Source: Parvibaculum sp.
GTDB taxonomy: Bacteria > Pseudomonadota > Alphaproteobacteria > Parvibaculales > Parvibaculaceae
Direction: 5' to 3'
Assembly (NCBI GenBank): GCA_019635955.1
Contig: JAHBYL010000016.1
Span: 1-59,069 of the forward strand
DNA length: 59,069 bases
Positions 51,699 through 59,069 of the stretch are shown here, in pieces (position 1 is the stretch's first letter; the number at the start of each line of letters is the position of its first letter). The position numbers and the translations under genes were made by a program. A model generated the notes under the pieces. The model searched no databases and had not been told where the DNA came from. It saw only the letters and a program-made list of their open reading frames with translations.

Positions 51699-52634
51699 TC
51701 ATAGCGCCCTGATTTTCCATCGGGATGACAAATAGTCACCCATCCGGGTGATCGCGGCCTCACCTTGCGGCAGCATCTGGTAGAAGGCGTGCCAGACATG
51801 GATCATTTCCGGCGCCACTTCGAGAGTGACGTCGAGGCCCGCCTCCCGTGCCCGCGCCGCAAGGTGACGGGAATCATCGAGCAGCACTTCGTCGTCTCCC
51901 ACCTGGATGAACAGGGGCGGCAGGCCCGCGAGATCGGCGAGATTGGGCGAGGCGAGCGGGTCGCGCGCATCGGCACCCGCCAGATAAAGCGCGGCCATTT
52001 CCCTGATCCCTTCCGGCACGATCATCGGGTCCGCGTCGGCGCGGCTGACATAGGTTTCCGTCCCACAGGTGAGATCGGTCCAGGGGCTGATGAGGGAGGC
52101 TGCGGCCGGCATGGGCAGGCCTTCGTCGCGCGCGGCAAGCAGCGTCGCCATGGTGAGGCCGCCGCCCGCACTGTCGCCCGCGACGGCGATGCGCGACGGC
52201 GCGTGACCCTGCGCGAGGAGCCAGCGATAGGCTTTCACGCCATCCTTTACCGCAGCGGGAAAGGGATGTTCCGGCGCGAGCGCGTAATCGACACTGAGGA
52301 TGCGCGCCTCCGCCGCCTGAGCGAGGCGGCCGGTGATATGGCGGTGGGAGACGGGCGAGCCGATGACATAGCCGCCGCCATGGAAGTAGAGAACGGTGTG
52401 CTGAGACTCGGCCGCACCGGAAAGGCCCGCGGGCACGTGCCACTCCGCGTGAAGCCCGCCGAGATCGACAGGCGCCACAGATACGCCATCCGGCATGGGG
52501 AATTGCTGCGCATTGCCATCCATCACCTTGCGGCGTTCGGCGAGCGGCAGTTCACCGCGCTTCGAGCGCTCGCGCACCAGCATCTTCAGACGCTCGATGC
52601 TCATGCCGGGTTTCGTTTCAGGCCTATTGGACAT
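51699..52634 (-). CDS. Alpha/beta hydrolase, hormone-sensitive lipase family (family IV esterase)
   Basis: 311 residues from ATG 52634, with GGGAGGGG five bases ahead. The oxyanion motif YFHGGGYVIGS is near 83-93, catalytic Ser in GDSAGGG, Asp in VGDDEVLLDD and His in EMIHVWHAF, the complete family IV set. The frame stays open upstream through the opposite-strand XRE gene, but that part is an artefact of GC-rich coding. Hydrolyses esters of short or medium acyl chains. Confidence 0.93.
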   Translation of the reverse strand: MSNRPETKPGMSIERLKMLVRERSKRGELPLAERRKVMDGNAQQFPMPDGVSVAPVDLGGLHAEWHVPAGLSGAAESQHTVLYFHGGGYVIGSPVSHRHITGRLAQAAEARILSVDYALAPEHPFPAAVKDGVKAYRWLLAQGHAPSRIAVAGDSAGGGLTMATLLAARDEGLPMPAAASLISPWTDLTCGTETYVSRADADPMIVPEGIREMAALYLAGADARDPLASPNLADLAGLPPLFIQVGDDEVLLDDSRHLAARAREAGLDVTLEVAPEMIHVWHAFYQMLPQGEAAITRMGDYLSSRWKIRAL

Positions 52635-52779
52635 TTGCCCCTCCCTGTGGTCGGATTCCCTATCGATTCGCGTTTGGCGAGCCGCCGGTTGCAATGATGG
52701 TAGCAGGCGGCGAAGACGGTGCAGCCGGAATTTCGGCGACTTCCAGCCGGCTGCCCATTTCGGGGTTCCGGGTTTCATC

Positions 52780-53043
52780 ATGCAAGACAATGCCATGGCG
52801 GCAGAAGCGACAACACATGCGCAGGAGCGCGATGTCGTGTTTTCGCGCGCCGCCTTCGATGCGTTCCGGAAGCTCGATGCAGAATTGCGCAGGCTCGTGC
52901 ATCTTGCGGCGCTCGCCGATGCATCGCGCGAGATCGCGCCCGGCATTTTCAGCAATGATGCGGGACCTGGCCTGCGCGTGGTCTTTTCGCGCGGCGCAGG
53001 CGGCATATCGGTTCTGGCGCTGACCGGCCGGGGGACCGCATGA
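52780..53043 (+). CDS. RelE/HigB-like small protein, candidate toxin
   Basis: 87 residues from ATG 52780 (ATG 52795 possible). VVFSRAAFDAFRKLDAELRRLVHLAALADAS then GLRVVFSRGAGGISVLALTGRG follows the RelE-fold outline (strand, two helices, then hairpin strands ending near '.RVLF....I.VL.+G.R'), though the catalytic Arg/Lys/His residues are not clear. It overlaps the XRE gene by four bases, the standard toxin-antitoxin arrangement. Fold assignment is tentative. Confidence 0.55.
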   Translation: MQDNAMAAEATTHAQERDVVFSRAAFDAFRKLDAELRRLVHLAALADASREIAPGIFSNDAGPGLRVVFSRGAGGISVLALTGRGTA

Positions 53044-53834
53044 ACACGATCAAGACGAAGGATCATCAGAAGATCGCGGGCGCGGACGGCGAGACGCTGT
53101 TCGTCGTCGTGCCTGCAAAGGACTACGAGCTTCTCCGCCGCGCGGCGGACGACATCGAGGATCTCCGGGCCGCGGGAGCGACGCTCGCGCTCGGCTCGGA
53201 GGGGCCTGCGCCGGTGCCGGCGACCGTCGCACACCGCATTGCCGATGGCGAGAATCCTGTTCGCGTCTGGCGCGAATATCGCGGCATGAAGGCGATCGAG
53301 CTTGCGCGCGCGGCCGCCATGAGCGCGCCCTATCTCTCCGAAATCGAAACGGGCAAGAAAGACGGCACGTTCCGCACCATGGCCGCGATCGCGCGGGTGC
53401 TGTCCGTGTCGCTCGACGACCTTGCGCCGCCGGCAGATGAAGAGGACCGCCGCGCGCGCGAACGCGCCGCGCTTCTCGACGGCATTCATGCGCAGATCCG
53501 CAAGATCGTCGCGCTGGTGACGGGGCCTTCCGACTTCAACACCGCCGCAGTGCGCCGTGCGGTGACGACGCTTGCGGCCGATGCGGTTTCGCTGAAGGCG
53601 GAGGGGCTCGGTTCGGAGGAATGGCTCGACGGCATTCTCGACAGCGTGCGCGCCATTCTCGATCTCGTGGACCGGGCGGAAGGCGACATTATCGGGACGG
53701 CGCGGCAGGCAAGGCGCGAGCTCGAGGAAATCGTTTCGGCGCCGGGCTTCCAGCCGATGCAGGCGGCAGCCTCGATGCCCGGCCATGAAGGCGGGTCTGT
53801 GGTTCGTTTCGCGCCGCAAACCGCGGCGGAATAA
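53040..53834 (+). CDS. XRE-family regulator, candidate antitoxin with a long C-terminal helix bundle
   Basis: 264 residues. N-terminal segment TLFVVVPAKDYELLRRAADDIEDL (about 19-42), then a HTH RVWREYRGMKAIELARAAAMSAPYLSEIETGKKDGTFRTMAAIARVLSV (about 74-125). A C-terminal helical region of about 130 residues (LDGIHAQIRKIVALVTGPSD ... LDSVRAILDLVDRAEGDII) is unusual for an antitoxin. Coupled by ATGA to the small upstream gene. It could equally be a stand-alone regulator. Confidence 0.75.
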   Translation: MNTIKTKDHQKIAGADGETLFVVVPAKDYELLRRAADDIEDLRAAGATLALGSEGPAPVPATVAHRIADGENPVRVWREYRGMKAIELARAAAMSAPYLSEIETGKKDGTFRTMAAIARVLSVSLDDLAPPADEEDRRARERAALLDGIHAQIRKIVALVTGPSDFNTAAVRRAVTTLAADAVSLKAEGLGSEEWLDGILDSVRAILDLVDRAEGDIIGTARQARRELEEIVSAPGFQPMQAAASMPGHEGGSVVRFAPQTAAE

Positions 53835-53835
53835 A

Positions 53836-54924
53836 TCAGTCGCCGGCGGTGGCGCTGCCGGGGCGCAGCACCTCGTTCGCGAGCACCGTATCCCAGCAAT
53901 GCAATGCAAGATCTGCGCGGTCGGTCGAGATCGTGTCGAAGAGTTCGCCGATCCGCTCAAGATCGGACTTTGCCGGAATGCCGCTGCCCTTGCGCATGTC
54001 GACGGCGGCGACAATGAGGTCGCCGAATTCCTTTCGGTTCATGCCGACGGCCTTTGCGAAGACCGCGAGCGGCTCACCGTCATGATCCGTCAGGATACGG
54101 AACATCGTCTCGGTGCGGATATTCGCCTCGGCCGCGAGATTTTCCGCGATGTCGCCGGCGCCGTCCGAGAAGATGCGGGCAAGCCGCTGCTTGGGCATGG
54201 GCGAAGGACGGCGGACAACCGAGAGCGCAACCTCCAGCGGCACATCGCCGAACGGCGCGGAGAGGAGGTCTTCCATCGCATCGTGAATGTTCTGCCGCTC
54301 CACCGTGAAGCGGGTGAGGATTTCGAGGCGCATCTGTGGCGGCACCCACCAGAACATGAGGTGCGCGAGGCGCAGCGAAAGTTCGGGCCGGGCGAGAAGC
54401 GGCGCCTGCAGCTCCGGCTCGGCGGCGCTGCGGCGGGCAAGCGCCTCGATGGCGCGATGCGAGAGTTCGGCGGTGCGGTTTTCGAGCAGAGTGACGATGA
54501 GGGTAGTGTCGCCCAGTTCCATCAGGACATCGGCGACGGCGGCGGAGAGGCCGCGCCGCGTTGCAAGCAATGCGCGGTGATCGTCGCCGCCTTCACGGGC
54601 GACATGAACGAGGTCGCCATCCTTCAGGAGATGGCTTTCGGTGAGGATCGGCCGTGCGATTTCCTTGCTGTCGAGGGCGAGCGCCAGCGCGAGTTCGCGC
54701 GGGCCTTCGACCTGCGGCGCGAGGCGCTCCGCAAGGCGAAGCCGCGCCGTATCGTCGAGACGGGCGGCTGCATAGGCCAGTACGCTGTCGAGAATGCTGC
54801 GTTCCTGCGGCGAGGTGCGCGAGGCGGGCAGCAGCGCGACATCGGCGAGGCGGCGCAGGGCCGCGTCCCGCGCGCGGGGACCGTCGTCCGCCAATGCAGT
54901 CACGCTGTAGCGTTCAAGCGCCAT
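53836..54924 (-). CDS. DUF2336 family protein
   Basis: 362 residues from ATG 54924 with AAAGGA ahead. Helical-repeat protein: SHRAIEALARRS, ELSLRLAHLMFWWVPPQMRLEILTRFTVERQNI and LAAEANIRTETMFRILTDHDGEPLAVFAKAVGMNR fit DUF2336, an alphaproteobacterial family with ARM/HEAT-like helices. Function unknown; some members are linked to motility or cell-cycle regulation. Its stop is 2 bases from the convergent XRE stop. Confidence 0.8.
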   Translation of the reverse strand: MALERYSVTALADDGPRARDAALRRLADVALLPASRTSPQERSILDSVLAYAAARLDDTARLRLAERLAPQVEGPRELALALALDSKEIARPILTESHLLKDGDLVHVAREGGDDHRALLATRRGLSAAVADVLMELGDTTLIVTLLENRTAELSHRAIEALARRSAAEPELQAPLLARPELSLRLAHLMFWWVPPQMRLEILTRFTVERQNIHDAMEDLLSAPFGDVPLEVALSVVRRPSPMPKQRLARIFSDGAGDIAENLAAEANIRTETMFRILTDHDGEPLAVFAKAVGMNRKEFGDLIVAAVDMRKGSGIPAKSDLERIGELFDTISTDRADLALHCWDTVLANEVLRPGSATAGD

Positions 54925-55070
54925 TGCCCATATTCCTTTCAGTCTCCCCCCGCGGTGGAGGCATCTCACCATCCCGGTCTTAACGCTCCGTAAAGCATGA
55001 GCGGATTTGCCGCCGGGCCGGGCTCGCCCTATTCTCCGGGCCGCCCCTTCCCGCCCCGGAGCCCGCCGCC

Positions 55071-55376
55071 ATGCCACGATTCTTCCGCCCGATCGCCCCG
55101 CTCGCCCTCGCCGCCCTTCTCGCGGGCTGCGGCCTCGGGCAGAGCGAATATGCCGATGAGCCGAACTACAAGGCCGGCTATTCGGACGGTTGCTGGACGG
55201 CCACCTCCCAGGTTCCCGGAGACCCTTCAACCATCACGCGGAACGAGGAGGCCTGGAAGGGCGACAAGGCCTATAATGCCGGCTGGCGGGCCGGCTATTC
55301 CGCCTGCCGCATCCGCGAGAGCGGCGGCTCCATGGATATGCCCGACACGAGCGGCCGGGGCACCGGTCCGCGATAA
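55071..55376 (+). CDS. Small lipoprotein with duplicated Tyr/Gly motif
   Basis: 101 residues. Lipobox LLAGC with C20 after a short hydrophobic signal. Two related segments occur: YKAGYSDGCWTA and YNAGWRAGYSAC (Y-x-AG-x3-G-x-C pattern). Pairs of Cys suggest a disulphide. Unknown family; outer-membrane or periplasmic. The following small gene starts 17 bases later. Confidence 0.72.
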   Translation: MPRFFRPIAPLALAALLAGCGLGQSEYADEPNYKAGYSDGCWTATSQVPGDPSTITRNEEAWKGDKAYNAGWRAGYSACRIRESGGSMDMPDTSGRGTGPR

Positions 55377-55393
55377 TTCAGACAGGAGCCGTC

Positions 55394-55663
55394 ATGCGCC
55401 TCATTCTCGGTTTGATCGTCCTCGCCCTGATCGCCGTGGTCGCCTTTCCGGTGGTCTATTACCGCGAGGTCGAGCCCTGCCGGATGCTTGCCAAGGACAT
55501 GGCGCATGAGGCCTATGGGCCGCTCGCCGAACTCGTGGGCAAGGATCCGGACGATGTGCCCTCCAGCATGGAAAGCTCGATGCGTCTCGTCACCAGCCAG
55601 ATGACAGGCCGGGAATGCGCGGACGCGCTCTGGGACCGCTGGACGAACCGGAAGTCGCGCTAG
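55394..55663 (+). CDS. Small membrane-anchored protein of unknown function
   Basis: 89 residues, AGGAGCC before the ATG. One N-terminal helix (LILGLIVLALIAVVAFPVVYY), then a polar domain with C29 and C75 (EPCRMLAKDM, GRECADALWDRW). Probably periplasmic and disulphide-linked. Likely co-transcribed with the lipoprotein before it. Confidence 0.72.
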   Translation: MRLILGLIVLALIAVVAFPVVYYREVEPCRMLAKDMAHEAYGPLAELVGKDPDDVPSSMESSMRLVTSQMTGRECADALWDRWTNRKSR

Positions 55664-55673
55664 AAAGTAAGTC

Positions 55674-56819
55674 TCAGGCGCTTTCACGCGCTCGCGCGGC
55701 GAGCACCACGGGAACGGGCTCGGGCTTGATCGGGTCCGCCGGGTCTGCGATTTCGCGCCAGAGGGTGCCCGGAATTTCATCGATCAGGCCGGCGCCTGCG
55801 ATGGCGAAGGGCAATTGGAAACCCGGTCTTGCCGCGCCCTCTATCGCCCGGCAGGCGAGCAGCACCGCAACTTCCGACGAATAGAGATGGGCTTCCGGCG
55901 TTTCGAGCCGCGCGCAGAGGCGGATGCCTTCCGGCGTGCGTGCCTCGCCCCAGACGGCCGCGCGGCCATTCTTCAATTCGGCGGTGGTGGGCGAGAGCCG
56001 CCCCTTCGACAGGCGCCGCTCCAAACGGCGCACGCCCCAGCCGCGATTGAAGAGCGCCGTGCCGAGCTTGCCCTTGGTGAAGACGCGCGCGGCGCGCTCC
56101 GGCAGCACCTCGTAGCTTTCCATGGTGGAATAGGTGCCGCGATGGCGCATGGCGGTTGCCTCGGCACGCCAGGGCGCGAGCCAGGCGCGCTCCGACCCTT
56201 CGCCGAAATCGACCTCGACGACGCGCTCGCCTGCCCGCGCAGGAACGAACTGACCGTTCTTCACCGTGCCGCCTTCCGCCGTCAGCGAGGCGACGAGGCG
56301 GCGCGCTTCGGCAAGCGTCGGCGCGCCCTGCTTGACCGCGATCGTGACCGCGCGCGCGCCGCGCAGGATTTGCGCGAGACGCTCGGCGACGGCATCCACC
56401 GCCGCATAGTCGAAGCCCGCGCCCGCCAGCACCATGACCTTGGCGCGCTTCGCCACCTCGTCATGCGCGGCAAGGGCGGCGACCTCCGCCCTGTCGTTCG
56501 TCATGTCGATATAGTGGGTGCCGGTCGCCAGGCAGGCATCGACGAGCGAAAGCAGGGACTCGCTGTCGAGGGGACCGCAATTCACGACGACGCCGACATC
56601 GTCGAGCTGGGCCGCGATGCGCGACTTGTCGCCCAGGGTGAAGGTGCGCGGCTCGGCGATGGCGCTTCCGGCCTCTTTCGCCAGGGCGGCGGCATGCTGC
56701 GCCACGCCCGCGATGTTGCGGCCCGCCGCGATGTGGGACAGGCCCCGGCGCATGGCCGCGCGCGAGGCGAGCGCGCCCATGAAACTGTCCACACCGTATA
56801 GCAGAATACGCGATTTCAT
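55674..56819 (-). CDS. Saccharopine dehydrogenase-like NAD(P)-binding protein (trans-acting enoyl reductase type)
   Basis: 381 residues from ATG 56819. The N-terminal Rossmann fold reads ILLYGVDSFMGALASRAAMRRG and VVVNCGPLDSESLLSLVDACLATGTHYIDMTND, the saccharopine-dehydrogenase family pattern (COG3268). Such proteins include trans-acting enoyl reductases of lipid synthesis; lysine metabolism is unlikely here. The exact reaction is unknown. Convergent with the two small envelope genes. Confidence 0.82.
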   Translation of the reverse strand: MKSRILLYGVDSFMGALASRAAMRRGLSHIAAGRNIAGVAQHAAALAKEAGSAIAEPRTFTLGDKSRIAAQLDDVGVVVNCGPLDSESLLSLVDACLATGTHYIDMTNDRAEVAALAAHDEVAKRAKVMVLAGAGFDYAAVDAVAERLAQILRGARAVTIAVKQGAPTLAEARRLVASLTAEGGTVKNGQFVPARAGERVVEVDFGEGSERAWLAPWRAEATAMRHRGTYSTMESYEVLPERAARVFTKGKLGTALFNRGWGVRRLERRLSKGRLSPTTAELKNGRAAVWGEARTPEGIRLCARLETPEAHLYSSEVAVLLACRAIEGAARPGFQLPFAIAGAGLIDEIPGTLWREIADPADPIKPEPVPVVLAARARESA

Positions 56820-56893
56820 CCGGCCGCCCCCGAACGGGCTTCCCCGACCCCTTAGCGATGGGCCATTGTTACGGAGAGGGAGGATCATTCGCA

Positions 56894-57334
56894 ATGCAAA
56901 GCGGGCTACGCCGCGCCGCCGGACGCCACTTGTTTCCGGTAATGTTAATATTCGGCATTCTCGCGGGTAGCCTCCCGTCGGATGCGCGGGTCCGAATCGC
57001 GACGGGGGCCGATCTCCATGCCGCCTGTTCGGCGCTGGCAGAGCATGCGCTCGACCCCGGCCGGCCGATGCCGAAGGAAGCGCGCTACTGCAAGCAATAT
57101 CTCGCCGGCTATTTCGAAACGCTGCGCCACCGGCACGAGGCGCATGATCTCAACGGCATTCATGGGCCTGTGAGCCGCGACCCCTATGCCTGTCTCAATA
57201 TCGACGGGCCGCGCAGCTTCGGCCAGCTTGCGGCGCAGATCGTCCGCACCGGCGACTGGAACCCGGCGCTGCTCGAGGGCGAGCCGCAGGCACTGGCGCA
57301 CAAGGCGTTTTCCGACCGGCCGCCCTGCTCGTGA
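56894..57334 (+). CDS. Secreted Rap1a/Tai-like protein
   Basis: 146 residues from ATG 56894, GGGAGGATC upstream. Signal peptide-like [18 protein letters not shown], then [72 protein letters not shown] and the end FSDRPPCS. The order of four Cys and the QLAAQIV segment resemble the Rap1a family, named from immunity proteins of type VI effectors but mostly of unknown function. No type VI effector is near. Confidence 0.55.
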   Translation: MQSGLRRAAGRHLFPVMLIFGILAGSLPSDARVRIATGADLHAACSALAEHALDPGRPMPKEARYCKQYLAGYFETLRHRHEAHDLNGIHGPVSRDPYACLNIDGPRSFGQLAAQIVRTGDWNPALLEGEPQALAHKAFSDRPPCS

Positions 57335-57437
57335 AATAAATGATTTCCCGGAGGCGGCGAAGGGTTTAATTCAAACTACCCGACCCCATATAGTCCGGAC
57401 CGATTCCCTCGCTTACCCCCAGCGCCAAAGTTTCCCC

Positions 57438-58369
<932 letters not shown>

Positions 58370-58373
<4 letters not shown>

Positions 58374-59069
58374 ACTTCGAGGCGATGAAGACGATCTACG
58401 TCTACGAGATGTCGCGGACATTCCGGACGATCCTGCAGTCGATCGTCTCGCCGGTGATCACGACGGCGCTCTATTTCGTCGTCTTCGGCTCGGCGATCGG
58501 CGGCCGGATCGTCGAGATCGAGGGCATCAGCTACGGCTCGTTCATCGTGCCGGGTCTGATCATGATGACGCTTTTGACGCTGTCGATCTCCAACGCCTCG
58601 ATCGGCATCTACTTCCCGAAGTTCATCGGCACGATCTACGAATACCTCTCCGCGCCGGTTTCCTACCTCGAGATCGTCATCGCTTTCGTTGGCGCCGCGG
58701 CCACCAAATCGGTGATCATCGGCCTCGTCATCCTGGCGACGGCGGCCTTCTTCGTCGAACTCAGGGTCGACCACATCCTGTTGATGCTGTTCTTCATGGT
58801 GCTGACGGCATTCACGTTCAGCCTGTTCGGCTTTATCGTCGGCATCTGGGCGGACGGCTTCGAGAAGCTGTCGCTGATCCCGCTCCTGATCGTGACGCCG
58901 CTCGCCTTCCTCGGCGGCACGTTCTACTCGATCGATATGCTGCCGCCGTTCTGGCAGACCGTCTCGATGTTCAATCCGGTCGTCTATCTCGTCAGCGGCT
59001 TCCGCTGGAGCTTCTACTCGATCTCCGATGTGAGCATCGGGGTAAGCCTGCTCGCAATCGCCGGCTTCC
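58370..59069 (+). CDS. ABC-2 type permease (YadH-like), 3' end beyond window
   Basis: An open frame from ATG 58370 runs to the window edge, about 233 residues, and has no stop there. Six hydrophobic segments are seen (for example [63 protein letters not shown]). The ABC-2 signature [41 protein letters not shown] is present. Partner of the preceding ATPase. Confidence 0.9.

Noticed and set aside
51699-54014. A 771-codon minus-strand open frame spanning the esterase and the antisense of the XRE and RelE-like genes
   Set aside because: Only 51699-52634 has protein-family character and a ribosome-binding site; the upstream part is antisense to two coupled genes with better coding signals and reflects GC-rich codon use.

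Overview
The window is a stretch of a high-G+C alphaproteobacterial chromosome. The evidence is the content: a MucR/Ros-type regulator, a DUF2849-cysI-DUF934 sulfite-reduction operon, DUF1285, DUF1491, DUF2336 and DUF5330 proteins, a phasin with a Lys/Ala-rich head, and the MoxR/DUF58/DUF4159/membrane vWA cluster typical of the class. The species cannot be fixed from sequence reading alone. Most of the window is ordinary, densely packed core genome. No rRNA, tRNA, CRISPR array, transposase or integrase was seen.

Layout. 1-1660: CCA-adding enzyme (cut by the left edge), CoA-pyrophosphatase-type Nudix and DUF1285, all on the minus strand. 1835-8742: MoxR ATPase, DUF58, BatA/DUF4159 and a vWA-like membrane protein, a cell-envelope chaperone/regulatory cluster. 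8900-11659: a Zur-type operator, an unannotated 43-residue membrane peptide and znuCBA for zinc import. 11666-12933: methyltransferase and GNAT. 13299-14213: SDR dehydrogenase. 14494-18239: LysR divergent from wrbA, then pirin and glutathionyl-hydroquinone reductase, which together suggest quinone/electrophile defence. 18243-21418: small secreted proteins, Nudix, a flagellin-like protein and a methyltransferase. 21585-23142: receiver-HPt-receiver phosphorelay. 23215-26213: Nudix, phosphate permease, DUF2177 and a CxxCxxCC protein. 26429-30416: PBP1A-type transpeptidase and an Uup-like ABC-F ATPase. 30417-31657: a low-G+C patch carrying one orphan gene with a HEPN-like RX4H motif. 31658-35490: DUF1214/DUF1254 pair and an NMT1-type ABC importer. 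35673-38200: sulfite reductase operon. 38327-40165: phasin and D-amino-acid dehydrogenase. 40295-44942: TetR and Acg-like nitroreductase, MscS channel and RF3. 45117-51461: small proteins, a lipoprotein, SufE, a DnaA-domain-IV protein with DUF6456, divergent XRE/S24-like regulator, secreted protein, PAS protein and MucR. 51699-57334: HSL-family esterase divergent from a toxin-antitoxin-like pair, DUF2336, two small envelope proteins, a saccharopine-dehydrogenase-like protein and a Rap1a-like protein. 57438-59069: YadGH-type ABC exporter, cut by the right edge.

The most interesting points are: the Zur-controlled 43-residue peptide translationally coupled to znuC; five intergenic palindromic elements whose inner stems differ in sequence but keep pairing; the HEPN-like orphan in foreign-looking DNA; two perfect TTGTGC-N3-GCACAA operators 52 bp apart upstream of the phasin; and the DnaA-domain-IV/DUF6456 pair facing an XRE/S24-like regulator across a shared AT-rich promoter. 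Starts were often moved to an internal codon with a clear ribosome-binding site, as noted per gene. Family assignments rest on motif recognition, not on searches.
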